A DNA stretch of 64,000 nucleotides from Pontibacter mucosus (GCF_003054055.1 NZ_QBKI01000006.1:355498-419497); one strand, 5' to 3'; shown: positions 16,594 through 26,492, counted from the stretch's first letter. Program-made: numbers and translations. Notes: a model not told the origin generated them from the sequence alone.

Positions 16594-18327
16594 ATGATTG
16601 AACCATCTGTAAAACAGAAGATTGACCAGTGGCTGGCCGGCAACTACGACGAAGCCACCAAACAAGAAATAAGCGGCATGCTGGAGCGCAACGAGCACGA
16701 GGCGCTGTCGGATGCTTTCTATAAAGACCTGGAGTTCGGCACCGGCGGCCTGCGCGGCATAATGGGCGCGGGCAGCAACCGCATGAACCGCTATACCTTG
16801 GGGATGGCCACGCAGGGCCTTTGCAACTACCTGAAGCAGAACTTCCCGGGAGAGCAGGTAAAGGTGGCCATCGCCCACGACTGCCGCAACAACTCGGACG
16901 TGTTTGCCCGTATCGCCGCCGAGATTTTCTCCGCCAACGGCATTAAAGTATACTTGTTCGAGGCGCTGCGCCCGACGCCGGAGCTCTCGTTTGCCATCCG
17001 TCACCTGGGCTGCCAGAGCGGTGTGGTGGTAACGGCATCACACAACCCCAAAGAGTATAACGGCTACAAAGTATACTGGAACGATGGCGCGCAGGTAACA
17101 GCCCCGCACGACAAAAACATCATCTCCGAGGTAAATAAGATCACCAGCATCGATGAGGTGAAATTTGTCCCGAACCCGGAGCTTATCGAGCTGATCAGCA
17201 CGGAGCTGGATGAGGCCTACATGCAGCAGGTGCAGCAGCTGTCCATCTCGCAGGAAGCCATCCAGCGCCAGCACGACCTGAAGATCGTTTTCTCCTCTAT
17301 CCATGGCACGGGCATCGTGCTGGTGCCGGAGGTGCTCAAGCGTTTTGGCTTTACCAACGTGCACGTGGTGCAGGAGCAGGCCGAGCCGAACGGCGACTTC
17401 CCAACCGTAGTATACCCGAACCCGGAGGAAAAAGAAGCCATGACCCTGGCCCTGAACAAGGCCCGGGAAATTGACGCTGACCTGGTACTGGCCACCGACC
17501 CGGATTCTGACCGCGTAGGCATCGCCGTGAAAAACCAGGATGGCGAGTTTGTGCTGCTGAACGGGAACCAGACCGGTGCGCTGCTGATCAACTACCTGCT
17601 GCAGGCCTGGCAGAAGGCTGGTAAACTAACCGGCAAGGAGTACGTGGTAAAAACCATCGTGACCACCGACCTGATTAAGGAGATTGCCGACAGCTATAAT
17701 GTAACGATGTACGAGACCCTGACCGGCTTCAAGTACATCGCCCAGCTTATCCGCGAAAAAGAAGGCCAGGAAGTATACATTGGCGGCGGCGAGGAAAGCT
17801 ACGGCTACATGATCGGCGACTTCGTGCGCGACAAGGATGCCATCTCGGCCTGCGCCTTGATTGCCGAAATGGCTGCCGTGGCCAAGGACAAGGGCCAGAC
17901 GCTGTTTGAGATGATGGTGGAGATGTATACCAAGTATAACTTCTACAAAGAGGAGCTGGTATCGTTCACGAAGAAAGGGCAACGCGGTGCGGAGGAAATC
18001 CAGCAGATGATGGCCGACATGCGCAGCAACCCGCCCAAGCAACTTGGTGGCTCTGACGTGGTTGAAGTACATGACTACAAGATGAGCACCCGCAAAGTGC
18101 TGTTTACCGGCGAGGAGCACAAACTGCAATTGGAAAGCTCGAACGTGCTGCAGTACCTGACCGAGGACGGCACCAAAGTATCGGCCCGCCCCTCCGGCAC
18201 CGAGCCAAAAATTAAGTTCTACATCAGCGTGAAAGAGCCGCTGGCCTCTACGGATGCGTACGAGGCTACAGAGCAGAAGCTGAACCAAAAAATAGAGCAA
18301 ATCCTGAAAGACCTGAAGCTGAAGTAG
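16594..18327 (+). CDS. Phosphoglucomutase/phosphomannomutase family protein
   Basis: An alpha-D-phosphohexomutase of 577 residues, interconverting hexose 1- and 6-phosphates. The active phosphoserine loop TASHNPKEYNGYK places the catalytic serine at residue 149; the metal-binding loop is DPDSDRVGI, the sugar-specificity loop GGGEESYGY, and the phosphate-binding loop RPSGTEPKIKFY near the C-terminus. All four domains are therefore present. The length and GTGGLRGIMGAGSNRMN start fit the phospho-sugar mutase subgroup of Bacteroidota. Monocistronic. Confidence 0.93.
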   Translation: MIEPSVKQKIDQWLAGNYDEATKQEISGMLERNEHEALSDAFYKDLEFGTGGLRGIMGAGSNRMNRYTLGMATQGLCNYLKQNFPGEQVKVAIAHDCRNNSDVFARIAAEIFSANGIKVYLFEALRPTPELSFAIRHLGCQSGVVVTASHNPKEYNGYKVYWNDGAQVTAPHDKNIISEVNKITSIDEVKFVPNPELIELISTELDEAYMQQVQQLSISQEAIQRQHDLKIVFSSIHGTGIVLVPEVLKRFGFTNVHVVQEQAEPNGDFPTVVYPNPEEKEAMTLALNKAREIDADLVLATDPDSDRVGIAVKNQDGEFVLLNGNQTGALLINYLLQAWQKAGKLTGKEYVVKTIVTTDLIKEIADSYNVTMYETLTGFKYIAQLIREKEGQEVYIGGGEESYGYMIGDFVRDKDAISACALIAEMAAVAKDKGQTLFEMMVEMYTKYNFYKEELVSFTKKGQRGAEEIQQMMADMRSNPPKQLGGSDVVEVHDYKMSTRKVLFTGEEHKLQLESSNVLQYLTEDGTKVSARPSGTEPKIKFYISVKEPLASTDAYEATEQKLNQKIEQILKDLKLK

Positions 18328-18355
18328 AAGCTTCTCTGCTGTTACCGTAATATAT

Positions 18356-18395
18356 CGAAAAAGCCGCCTGATTAAAGTCAGGCGGCTTTTTTATG
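18356..18395. terminator. Bidirectional terminator
   Basis: AAAAAGCCGCCTGA and TCAGGCGGCTTTTTT around a six-base loop, between the convergent mutase gene and the CZB-like gene; A and T runs on both sides suit both strands. Confidence 0.88.
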
Positions 18396-18747
18396 CATCA
18401 TCCTTCAGTCGGTTTTCCATCCTGGCCAGCAATTGCAGAAACCTATCCGAGGTAAGCTCGACGCTCTTCATCCCCTCGTGTGCCTGGTCTATCTTCCCGC
18501 TCTTATACAGGCTGAACAGCTGGTGAGCGGTGTTATTTAACTCCTGGTGCACCGTAACCAGCTCATGCAACTCAGGCTCGTGCGAATATCTCACGCTGCC
18601 CACCGTCGAAAACCACTGATGAACGGGGCCGGTGCGAGAGAAAAAGGCCTCATCGTACACGCCTCCGTAAAGCACGGATCGTACCTTGGATTTGTATAGG
18701 ATGTGCTTAATCCTAAGCTGTTGAAAATCTAATTGAGCTAAATTCAT
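18391..18747 (-). CDS. CZB-like (chemoreceptor zinc-binding) small protein
   Basis: A 118-residue, probably all-helical protein. The spacing of LDFQQLRIKHILYKSKVRSVLYGG, GPVHQWFSTVG, and HELVTVHQELN resembles the CZB domain, in which one Cys and three His bind zinc in chemoreceptors and diguanylate cyclases. The usual Cys in CxxGKW is replaced (GPVHQWF), so metal binding may differ or be lost. It lies 44 bases downstream of a PAS protein on the same strand; together they may form one sensory unit. Confidence 0.6.
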   Translation of the reverse strand: MNLAQLDFQQLRIKHILYKSKVRSVLYGGVYDEAFFSRTGPVHQWFSTVGSVRYSHEPELHELVTVHQELNNTAHQLFSLYKSGKIDQAHEGMKSVELTSDRFLQLLARMENRLKDDA

Positions 18748-18791
18748 CTACCGGCTCCTTCTAACCTGCCCCCAACTTCCATGCGTATACT

Positions 18792-20042
18792 TTAACTGAG
18801 TTCCTGCAGCTTTTTCTTATACAGTACCTGTTCGGTTACCTCGTAGGCAAAAACCAGGATGCCTGTCACCTCATCCCCTTCGTGAATGGCCTGGTAAATA
18901 AAGGTCATGAATATTTCTTCCAGCTGGCCATTGTTCTGCCTGTCCAGCTTGATGGGAATTTCCTCAGCCACAAACTCATTTCCTGTTCTGTAAACGTTGT
19001 CCAGCAAGTTCACAAAGCCCTGATCAATCACTTCGGGCAGGGCCTCGGCAACCGTTTTACCAAGCAGCTGACGATTCGGGAACAGCATCTGATACTTTTC
19101 ATTGACCAGCTCAAAGCGGTGCTCAGGGCCTTGCAAAACACAGAACATCGCAGGTGCCTTCATGATGAGCCGCTCCAGGATCGCCCGGCGCGACTCTGCT
19201 TTCTCGTAGGCCAGCTTTACCTGGTCCGACAGCAGCGCCATCTGCTCATTCGTTTCGAGCAGTTCCTGCACCAGCTTGCGGGTTTCGTGAATGTCCGTCG
19301 AGCTGCCCACCCACATGGTGATGTTTCCTTCCTTATCTTTCATGGGCAGCGAGCGGCAAAGGTGCCAGCGGTACACGCCGTTCTTGTCGCGCTTGCGGAG
19401 CTCTACCTGCATAGGCTCCCCTGTCTTCATAGAGCTTTCCCATTTGGCAGCTGTGGAAGCCAAATCCTCCGGGTGTATAATGTCCTGCCACCCCTCCTCC
19501 AGGAGTGTTGGCAACGGAACCCCGGTATACTCCTCCCAGCGTTTATTAAAGTATGTCAGCTTCCCGGCACCGTCGGTCGTGAAGACAAGCTGCGGCATGG
19601 CCTCTGCCATAAAGCGGTACTCTTCTCTTGTGGCGCTCAGTGCATCCTTTGCCTTCTCCCGTTCCGTCACGTCTGAGGTGTGCTGGATGATGTATAACAC
19701 CTGGCCCTGCCCATCCAGCACCGGCGTATGCGAAGCCTCCCAATAACGCACGTCGTAGGTGCCGTCCGGCTTCACCAGGTCATAGCGGATAACGTCCAGG
19801 TAATCCACCTGGCGGGTGCTCAGGGCTTTGTCCAGCGACTTACGCACCTTGTTCTCCTCGTAAGACACGTCGCGCTCCGGGTAAGCCTCCAACAGAAACT
19901 TCAGGCCAATTATGTCCTCCCGCTTCCGCATGGTAAGTTTCAGGTAAAAATCGGTGGCGGCCAGGATGGGGTAATCAGGCTCCGGCGCCACCACCACAAG
20001 GGCCTCTGGTATACTTGCAAATAGCTTTTCAAAATTCATCAT
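18792..20042 (-). CDS. PAS-repeat sensory protein without output domain
   Basis: A 416-residue soluble protein of three PAS domains: about 1-135, 140-265 (EEYRFMAEAMPQLVFTTDGAGKLTYFNKRW, typical PAS_3 with the PAC-like WHLCRSLPMKDKEGNITMWVG), and 295-416. A helical linker lies at 260-295. The chain ends KKKLQELS, just where a HisKA domain would normally begin, and no kinase domain follows. It is either a truncated histidine kinase or a stand-alone sensor acting with the CZB-like protein downstream. Starts at ATGATG; the first ATG is given. Confidence 0.8.
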   Translation of the reverse strand: MMNFEKLFASIPEALVVVAPEPDYPILAATDFYLKLTMRKREDIIGLKFLLEAYPERDVSYEENKVRKSLDKALSTRQVDYLDVIRYDLVKPDGTYDVRYWEASHTPVLDGQGQVLYIIQHTSDVTEREKAKDALSATREEYRFMAEAMPQLVFTTDGAGKLTYFNKRWEEYTGVPLPTLLEEGWQDIIHPEDLASTAAKWESSMKTGEPMQVELRKRDKNGVYRWHLCRSLPMKDKEGNITMWVGSSTDIHETRKLVQELLETNEQMALLSDQVKLAYEKAESRRAILERLIMKAPAMFCVLQGPEHRFELVNEKYQMLFPNRQLLGKTVAEALPEVIDQGFVNLLDNVYRTGNEFVAEEIPIKLDRQNNGQLEEIFMTFIYQAIHEGDEVTGILVFAYEVTEQVLYKKKLQELS

Positions 20043-20279
20043 ACAGACAGGTGTCTCGCTTTAAAAGCAAATAAAGGTAGGGAGTAAAAACCGTACTACA
20101 AGCTGCTCAACGCTGAAATTGCCAAAGTGTTCTGGGTTTAGTATCCTTTGTATCTGAAATTACGTGGCATGTTTCCTGAAACAGAAACCGCCAGCCCGGG
20201 CCACAATCATACTTTAAAATAACATTTGAGCGATTATACGCTTACCTTAGTATAGACATATCAAATAGTATTCAACACC

Positions 20280-20867
20280 ATGAACGACCTTTTTCAAAGT
20301 ATAAAGCAGGTAATTGAGACGCGCCGCACCACCAAGCCACCCAAAATGAACGGGCAGCGCATCCCCGACGAGCAAATCATGCAACTGCTGCAGCTAGCCG
20401 ACTGGGCCCCCACCCACGGGCATACCGAGCCCTGGCGCTTTATAGTTTATTCCGATGAAGCCCGTCAGCACTTTTGCCAGCAGCACGCCGAACTATACAA
20501 GCAGCATATTCCAGCCGATAAATTCATCCAGGACAAGTATGAAAAACTTCGGCACATGGGCGAGCAGGCATCGCACATCCTGGTAACCTACATGCGCCGC
20601 GGCGAGCTGCCCAAAATTCCGGAGCTGGAGGAGATTGCCGCCACTTCCTGTGCCATCCAGAACCTGCTGCTGGGAGCCAGCGCCCTGGGCCTGGCCAGCT
20701 ACTGGGGCTCAGGCGGCATGGCCTACCATCCTGCCATGAAAAACCACCTGCAGTTGCGGGAGCAGGATATCGTGCTGGGCATTCTATACTTAGGCTACGG
20801 AGACAACGCGGCGCACCCGGGCAAACGCCAGGTGCCCCTGGAAGAGAAAGTAAGCTGGGTGAGGTAG
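20280..20867 (+). CDS. Nitroreductase-family protein (YdjA-like)
   Basis: A 195-residue flavin-dependent oxidoreductase. RRTTK near the start, APTHGHTEPWRFIV, CAIQNLLLGASALGLASYWGSGG and LGYGD are typical of the short NfsB/YdjA-type nitroreductases that bind FMN and use NAD(P)H. The physiological substrate is unknown. It stands alone; a 237-base region without recognised content separates it from the PAS gene transcribed the other way. Confidence 0.87.
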   Translation: MNDLFQSIKQVIETRRTTKPPKMNGQRIPDEQIMQLLQLADWAPTHGHTEPWRFIVYSDEARQHFCQQHAELYKQHIPADKFIQDKYEKLRHMGEQASHILVTYMRRGELPKIPELEEIAATSCAIQNLLLGASALGLASYWGSGGMAYHPAMKNHLQLREQDIVLGILYLGYGDNAAHPGKRQVPLEEKVSWVR

Positions 20868-20932
20868 CGGCTGTGCAAGCGCTTGCGTGTCATTTCTTTT
20901 GGCGCTGGCGCACATCACTATAGGCAAAACAC

Positions 20933-20940
20933 TATATTTG
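20933..20940 (+). promoter_or_regulatory. -7 box of the pgk promoter
   Basis: TATATTTG is an exact TAnnTTTG. The nearest TTG upstream is 31 bases away, so the -33 element is unclear. The predicted leader to the pgk ATG at 21009 is about 60 bases. Confidence 0.45.
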
Positions 20941-21008
20941 TAGGGTAACAAAAACACCGCTATTCACGAACAACGAGTAACGCTTTCACAACTAAACCAT
21001 ACCCAAAC

Positions 21009-22211
21009 ATGACAAGAAATATAGACGAGTATAACTTCGCCGGCAAAAAGGCACTGGTGCGCGTGGACTTCAACGTACCCCTCGACAAGGATTACAGGAT
21101 TACGGACGATACCCGCATCCGCGCAGCGGTGCCTACCATCCAGAAAATCCTGAACGATGGCGGTGCCGTGATCCTGATGTCGCACCTGGGCCGCCCCAAG
21201 AGCGGGCCGGAGGAGAAATTCTCGCTGCGCCACCTGGTGCCGCGCCTGGAGCAGGAGTTTAACACCCGCGTGGCCTTCGCCCCTGATTGTGTAGGCCCGG
21301 AGGCGGCGCAGATGGCACAGGAACTGCAGCCCGGCGAAATACTGTTGCTCGAGAACCTGCGCTTCCATAAGGAGGAGGAAAAAGGAGACGCCGAGTTTGC
21401 CAGAGCCCTCTCTACTTTAGGCAATGTGTACGTGAACGACGCCTTCGGCACAGCCCACCGCGAGCATGCCTCCACGGCCGTGATTGCGCGCTACTTCCCG
21501 AACGACAAAATGATGGGCTATGTGATGCAGTCCGAGCTGGACAATGCCCGCCGCGTGCTGGAAAATGCCGAGCGTCCTTTCACCGCCATCATGGGCGGCG
21601 CCAAAATCTCCGATAAAATCCTGATCATCGAGAAGCTGCTCGACCGCGTGGACAACCTGCTCATTGGCGGAGGCATGGCTTATACTTTCGTGAAGGCAGA
21701 CGGGGGCGAGATTGGCTCCTCGCTGGTAGAGGAAGACAAGCTGGACCTGGCAAACGACCTCATCCGCATGGCCAAGGAGAAAGGCGTGAACATCATGATC
21801 CCGGTGGATTCTGTCATTGCCGATGCCTTCAGCAACGACGCCAACATCGACACCAAACTGAGCCACCACATCCCGCAGAACTGGATGGGCCTGGACATCG
21901 GCCCGGAGTCGCGTGAGCTGTATGCAGACGTTATCGCCAACTCCAAAACCATACTTTGGAACGGCCCTATGGGCGTGTTTGAGATGTCGAACTTCTCGGT
22001 GGGCACAGAGGCGGTAGCCGACGCCGTGGTGGCCGCGACGGCCAGAGGCGCCTACTCGCTGATAGGCGGCGGCGACTCTGCGGCAGCCGTAAACAAACTG
22101 GGTTACGCCGGCCGCGTGTCCTATATCTCCACCGGCGGGGGCGCCCTGCTGGAGTACATGGAAGGCAAGACCCTGCCGGGTGTGGCCGCCATCGAGCGAA
22201 GCGACTACTAA
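21009..22211 (+). CDS. pgk: Phosphoglycerate kinase
   Basis: Glycolytic/gluconeogenic enzyme making ATP from 1,3-bisphosphoglycerate. The 400-residue length is normal. Substrate-binding RVDFNVPLD (residues 18-26), SHLGRPK, and [14 protein letters not shown] in the N-domain, [10 protein letters not shown] at the hinge, and nucleotide-binding WNGPMGVFE and [10 protein letters not shown] in the C-domain are all present. Monocistronic with its own promoter box and terminator. Confidence 0.97.
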   Translation: MTRNIDEYNFAGKKALVRVDFNVPLDKDYRITDDTRIRAAVPTIQKILNDGGAVILMSHLGRPKSGPEEKFSLRHLVPRLEQEFNTRVAFAPDCVGPEAAQMAQELQPGEILLLENLRFHKEEEKGDAEFARALSTLGNVYVNDAFGTAHREHASTAVIARYFPNDKMMGYVMQSELDNARRVLENAERPFTAIMGGAKISDKILIIEKLLDRVDNLLIGGGMAYTFVKADGGEIGSSLVEEDKLDLANDLIRMAKEKGVNIMIPVDSVIADAFSNDANIDTKLSHHIPQNWMGLDIGPESRELYADVIANSKTILWNGPMGVFEMSNFSVGTEAVADAVVAATARGAYSLIGGGDSAAAVNKLGYAGRVSYISTGGGALLEYMEGKTLPGVAAIERSDY

Positions 22212-22226
22212 TTTTTTTCAAACATT

Positions 22227-22280
22227 AAGCAAGGTAAAGTATAGGCAGCGGCCCTGTCTGTAGTTTACCTTGCTTTGTTT
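22227..22280 (+). terminator. Terminator after pgk
   Basis: Perfect arms AAGCAAGGTAAA (22227-22238) and TTTACCTTGCTT (22264-22275) followed by TG and TTTG. The loop contains GTATAGG and a small GGCAG/CTGTC pairing. Confidence 0.7.
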
Positions 22281-22381
22281 GTACCTTAATGAGTATTTAC
22301 TCACATGCCGCCGTTTTTTTGAATTAATGACGGTCCTAAAGTCACCAATGTTTGGTAACTTTAGTCAAAGACAACATGCTT

Positions 22382-23671
22382 ATGAGTACCTACAACACAA
22401 CCTATAAAACAGCCGAAGAAGCCCTGGCTGTTATCAAGTCCGGCGACCGCGTATTCATCCAGGGCAGTGCTGCCACGCCGCAGTACCTGGTGCGCAAACT
22501 AGCCGAGCGCGCCGACGAACTGCGCGGCGTGGAGCTGGTTACCATCACCACCTACGGCGAGTTTCCGCTGGCGGAGGAGCGCTACAAAGACTCCTTCTTC
22601 ATCAACTCCCTGTTCGTATCGGCCAACGTGCGCGATGCCGTTAACTCCGGCCGCGGCGACTACGTGCCCATCTTCCTGAGCGAAATTCCGCGCCTGTTCC
22701 GGTCTGGGCTGATGCCCTTGGACGTGGCCATTGTACACGTATCGCCGCCCGACCGCCACGGCTACTGCTCGCTGGGTGTATCGGTCGATATTACCCGGGA
22801 GGCCGTACTGAACGCCAGGCACGTGATCGCCCAGGTAAACCCCCAGATGCCGCGCACCCACGGCGACGGCCTGATCCACATGAAGCGCTTTGATGTGCTG
22901 GTGGAGGTTGACGAGGCCCTTCCGGAGGTGGACTACAGCCTGCGTGTAACGGAGAAGGAAAAAACCATCGCCCGCTATATTGCCGAGATGGTGGAAGACG
23001 GTGCTACCCTGCAGATGGGCATCGGTGCCATACCGGATGCCGTACTCAGCAGCCTGACCAACCACAAGGAGCTGGGCATTCATACCGAGATGATGTCTAA
23101 CGGCGTGATGGAGCTGGTGGAGAAAGGTGTGATCACTAACGAGCACAAGTACAGACACCCGGGCCGCATTGCTACCGGCTTTATTGTGGGGCACCGCAAG
23201 TTCTACGATTTTGTGGATGACAACCCGCTCATCCTGATGCAGCGCACCGACTACGTGAACGATGTAACCATCATCCGCTCCAATCCGAAGGTAACGGCCA
23301 TTAACAGCGCCATCGAGATAGACCTGACGGGCCAGGTGGTGGCTGATACGATTGGTAAGTATCAGTTCTCCGGCATTGGCGGGCAGATGGACTTCATCCG
23401 TGGGGCGGCTTTGTCCGAGGGCGGGAAACCCATCATCGCGCTGCCTTCCGTAACGAACAAAGGCATCTCCCGCATCACCCCGCTCATAAACGAAGGAGCT
23501 GCCGTGACGACTACCCGCGCGCACGTGCACTATGTGGTGACCGAGTATGGCGTGGCTTACCTGTACGGCAAGAACCTGCGCCAGCGCGCCAAGGCCCTCA
23601 TCAACATTGCCCACCCGGACCACCGCGAGCGGCTGGAGCGTGAGGCTGTGGAGCGCTACGGCTACCTTTAA
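22382..23671 (+). CDS. Acetyl-CoA hydrolase/transferase family CoA-transferase
   Basis: A 429-residue CoA-transferase of the succinyl-CoA:acetate / 4-hydroxybutyrate CoA-transferase family. Visible motifs: GDRVFIQGSAATP, VSPPDRHGYCSLGVSVD, the region IHTEMMSNGVMELVEKG that holds the catalytic Glu forming the glutamyl-CoA thioester, and FSGIGGQMDFIRGA. The acyl substrate cannot be told; acetate with succinyl-CoA or butyrate derivatives are possible. Two ATGs occur (22376 and 22382); the second gives the usual MSTYNTTYKTAEEAL. Followed by a terminator. Confidence 0.88.
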   Translation: MSTYNTTYKTAEEALAVIKSGDRVFIQGSAATPQYLVRKLAERADELRGVELVTITTYGEFPLAEERYKDSFFINSLFVSANVRDAVNSGRGDYVPIFLSEIPRLFRSGLMPLDVAIVHVSPPDRHGYCSLGVSVDITREAVLNARHVIAQVNPQMPRTHGDGLIHMKRFDVLVEVDEALPEVDYSLRVTEKEKTIARYIAEMVEDGATLQMGIGAIPDAVLSSLTNHKELGIHTEMMSNGVMELVEKGVITNEHKYRHPGRIATGFIVGHRKFYDFVDDNPLILMQRTDYVNDVTIIRSNPKVTAINSAIEIDLTGQVVADTIGKYQFSGIGGQMDFIRGAALSEGGKPIIALPSVTNKGISRITPLINEGAAVTTTRAHVHYVVTEYGVAYLYGKNLRQRAKALINIAHPDHRERLEREAVERYGYL

Positions 23672-23685
23672 CAGGCACTCAAATC

Positions 23686-23734
23686 AAAGTATAAACCACC
23701 CTGCTACCTCAAAGTGGCAGGGTGGTTTTCTTTT
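23686..23734 (+). terminator. Terminator after the CoA-transferase gene
   Basis: ACCACCCTGC and GCAGGGTGGT around a 12-base loop, then TTTCTTTT. The left shoulder is AAAGTATAA, the window-wide motif. Confidence 0.82.
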
Positions 23735-23867
23735 AGGTAGCTTCCCGGCACCATTTCCTATCCAGAGAAAATAACCCGGCCACAGCAAAAAATGCAGGTG
23801 TTCCGTATAGCAGGGAAAGTATAAATTCAAGGACTCTTCTGATCATCAACTGTTTAACAACCTGGAT

Positions 23868-25259
23868 ATGCAGCCCACGCTACGCTCTTTCCTACTGAAC
23901 CTGATTTTCTCCTGCCTGTTTATACTTTCGGCAAGTATGGCGCAGGCGCAGGAGGCGGTAAACTCCGCTAACCGTGATATAGTGTTCCGCGCCGTGCACG
24001 TGGTGCCGATGGATAAGGAACAGGTGCTGCAGAACCAGGATGTCGTGGTAAGGGATGGCAAGATTACGGCCATGGGCAGTACGGGTAAGGTAAAGTATGG
24101 CAAGGGAGCCCTGGTAATAGATGCCAAAGGGAAATACCTGATGCCCGGGCTGGCTGAGATGCATGCGCACGTGCCTCCCGTGGATGACCTGGAACCGATG
24201 AAGGAGGTCGTCAGGCTGTTCGCTTTGAAGGGCGTGACGACCATTAGAGGAATGCTGGGCCACCCGCGCCACCTGGAGCTACGCAGCATGATTGAGAAGG
24301 GCGAGCTGCTGAGCCCGCGCTTTTATACTTCCGGGCCCTCGTTTAACGGCGGCAGCGTGAAGAGCCCGGAGCAAGGGGCTGAGATGGTGCGCCAGCAAAA
24401 GCAGGCAGGATACGACTTTCTGAAGCTGCACCCTGGGCTGACGCCGGAAACCTTCGGAGCCATTGCCAAGGCAGCCAAAGCCGAGGACATTCCCTATGCC
24501 GGGCATGTGTCGTACGACGTGGGGGTGTGGCGCGCCATAGAGGCCGGCTATGCGACCATTGATCACCTGGATGGCTTTGTGGAGAGCCTAATACCAAACC
24601 TGGAAAGTATACCCGAGCAGGAGACCGGGTTGTTTGCCATGTTTATTTCCGATCAGGCTGATGCGTCGCGTATCCCCAAACTAGTAAGCGCTTTGCGCGA
24701 GAACAACATTTGGGTGGTGCCCACGCAGGCGCTGGCCGAGCGCTGGATCGCTGCCGATAAGGCTCCCGAGGTGCTTCGAAAAAGCCCGGAAATGGTCTAC
24801 ATGAGCCCCAATATCCTGGAAAACTGGGTTGCCTCCAAGCAAAAGTTTATGGCGAACCCGAAGTATGATCCGGCCGCCATTGACCGCTACATGCAACTGC
24901 GACGCAAGCTGATTTACGAATGCCAGAAGAATGGCGTGGGGCTGCTGCTGGGCTCCGACGCGCCGCAGGTTTTCAACGTGCCGGGTTTCTCCACGCACCA
25001 GGAGCTGGAATACCTGGTAGCTGCCGGCCTCACTCCCTACGAGGCACTTCAGACCGGGACTGTAAACGTTGGCAAGTTCTACAACCGCCCCGACCTGGGC
25101 GTAATAAAAGCTGGCGCTGTCGCTGACCTGATTCTGGTTGCAGGTAACCCGCTGGAGAACATCAGAGAGACACAGAACATTGAGGGAGTGCTGGTAGGCA
25201 AGCAGTGGCTCCCGAAAGCATACATTGATCAGGAGCTGAAGAAGCTGGAGAAGCGGTAG
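23868..25259 (+). CDS. Secreted amidohydrolase-family protein
   Basis: A 463-residue protein with a signal peptide (cleavage likely after AQA, near residue 27). It has the amidohydrolase TIM-barrel metal site: HAH at residues 99-101, a likely carboxylated Lys in FLKLHPG, His in AGHVSYD and DHLDG, and the catalytic Asp in GSDAPQVF. It resembles imidazolonepropionase-like exported prolidases and amidases. The substrate is unknown; the exported location argues against histidine degradation. Confidence 0.85.
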   Translation: MQPTLRSFLLNLIFSCLFILSASMAQAQEAVNSANRDIVFRAVHVVPMDKEQVLQNQDVVVRDGKITAMGSTGKVKYGKGALVIDAKGKYLMPGLAEMHAHVPPVDDLEPMKEVVRLFALKGVTTIRGMLGHPRHLELRSMIEKGELLSPRFYTSGPSFNGGSVKSPEQGAEMVRQQKQAGYDFLKLHPGLTPETFGAIAKAAKAEDIPYAGHVSYDVGVWRAIEAGYATIDHLDGFVESLIPNLESIPEQETGLFAMFISDQADASRIPKLVSALRENNIWVVPTQALAERWIAADKAPEVLRKSPEMVYMSPNILENWVASKQKFMANPKYDPAAIDRYMQLRRKLIYECQKNGVGLLLGSDAPQVFNVPGFSTHQELEYLVAAGLTPYEALQTGTVNVGKFYNRPDLGVIKAGAVADLILVAGNPLENIRETQNIEGVLVGKQWLPKAYIDQELKKLEKR

Positions 25260-25266
25260 GGCTCCC

Positions 25267-25794
25267 CTACCCTTTCTCCTGGTGGAGCAGTATTTTTGCC
25301 GTTACCAGCAACTGCCCCACGTGGCGCATGGTATGCTCGGCAGCATGAAAAAGCAGGCCCTGTACCGTAGAAGGCAGTTGCTTGCGACCCACGCCTCTGA
25401 AATCGGTCAGGGCACTTTCATCGATCGTTTTAAGTTGCTCCAGTGCCTTATCTACCTGTTCATCATAGGCTTTTAGCAGGTCCTGCACCTGGTACGTCTG
25501 GTTCGCTGCGGGTTTGCCTTCGGCGTACAGATAACTCAGCTGCTCCTCGCTTAGTTGCTGCCGCTGCGCATAGGTAAAGAGCCGGTCGAGTACGCCTTTC
25601 AGGTGCTGCAGGTGGAAGCCTACGGAGGCCACGCCGGCCGGTCGTTCCCACAGCAGCTTGTCCGGGAAGCCTTCCAAATAGGTATGTACCTCCTCCCTGG
25701 CCTGCAGCAGCGCATGGGCCACGGGTTGCAAGAGGGGCGGAATTCCTTCCACAGGCCCGCTCATCCAGGCCTCGGGTTTATTCTCTTTTGCCAT
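25267..25794 (-). CDS. DinB-family putative metal-dependent hydrolase
   Basis: A 175-residue four-helix-bundle protein of the DinB/YfiT-like superfamily. The metal-binding histidines appear in GFHLQHLKG (His61/64) and FHAAEHTMRHVGQLLV. Members include thiol S-transferases using mycothiol or bacillithiol; the function here is unknown. It is convergent with the amidohydrolase gene with only seven bases between the stops. Confidence 0.85.
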   Translation of the reverse strand: MAKENKPEAWMSGPVEGIPPLLQPVAHALLQAREEVHTYLEGFPDKLLWERPAGVASVGFHLQHLKGVLDRLFTYAQRQQLSEEQLSYLYAEGKPAANQTYQVQDLLKAYDEQVDKALEQLKTIDESALTDFRGVGRKQLPSTVQGLLFHAAEHTMRHVGQLLVTAKILLHQEKG

Positions 25795-25839
25795 ACGTTT
25801 ATACTTTGGGATGTGGGTTATACTTACGGATACCCGGAA

Positions 25840-26460
25840 TTAAAGCTGCCCCCGATCGCGGCGGTTCAGGTAGCCCAGCACCTCCTCTACCGAGTCCAGA
25901 TCGCCCTGCGTGTTATACCTGCGGATACGCTCCATTTCTCCGGCAATCAGCCCGGCGCGGGTGTCCTCTACCTTCCCTTGCGAGTGCGTTACCTCGCGGC
26001 ACCACGGCAGGGCTTTGCCGGGCAGGCTGTACAAGTATAAAGAAGGGTGATGCCGATGGGCCGCAGTAACAGCCGCCATGAAGGCGCGCGGCTGCTGAAA
26101 AGGCGCTGCCGCCACCGCTATACTTTTATAGCCCTTGTTTTTGGCGTGCTTCACCATGGCTTCTGCCTCGATGAGCGTGTGCAGGTGCTCCTTACCAGGG
26201 TCTGGGATGCCCTCCAGTTTATCCGCAGCTATACCTTTGGCTGTCAGTTGCGCGTGCCATGCTTCGTAGCCGGGGTAGCCGCAGAGAGGCCTGGTTTGCA
26301 GGAACAATACTCTCTGAACCTGCGCCTCCCGCACCAGTCGTTCAGCCACTGCAAAGCCCGACTCCTGGTTATCTGCTGTCTGTCCGAATAAAAATAACGC
26401 GTCTAAAGTATGATTTGGCAGTGTATCGGCCAGCGACCGAATGATGAGTTCTTCTAACAT
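25840..26460 (-). CDS. YdcF/DUF218-like protein
   Basis: A 206-residue cytoplasmic protein with a Rossmann-like fold resembling the YdcF/SanA/ElyC family: DALFLFGQTADNQESG at the start, then EHLHTLIEAEAMVKHAKNKGYKSIAVAAAPFQQPRAFMAA, which matches the nucleotide-binding core of DUF218. The classical GGxxxxG motif is weak and there is no transmembrane anchor. Activity is unknown. It is divergent from the VF530 gene and 45 bases upstream of the DinB gene on the same strand. Confidence 0.7.
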   Translation of the reverse strand: MLEELIIRSLADTLPNHTLDALFLFGQTADNQESGFAVAERLVREAQVQRVLFLQTRPLCGYPGYEAWHAQLTAKGIAADKLEGIPDPGKEHLHTLIEAEAMVKHAKNKGYKSIAVAAAPFQQPRAFMAAVTAAHRHHPSLYLYSLPGKALPWCREVTHSQGKVEDTRAGLIAGEMERIRRYNTQGDLDSVEEVLGYLNRRDRGQL

Positions 26461-26492
26461 AGCCCCCTTATACGGTAGTGGCCGCTGTGGGA

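Noticed and set aside
22201..22381. Riboswitch before the CoA-transferase gene
   Set aside because: The structure is explained by the pgk terminator; no known aptamer core was seen.
22499..23623. 374-codon open frame opposite the CoA-transferase
   Set aside because: Antisense shadow of a well-supported gene in high-GC DNA.
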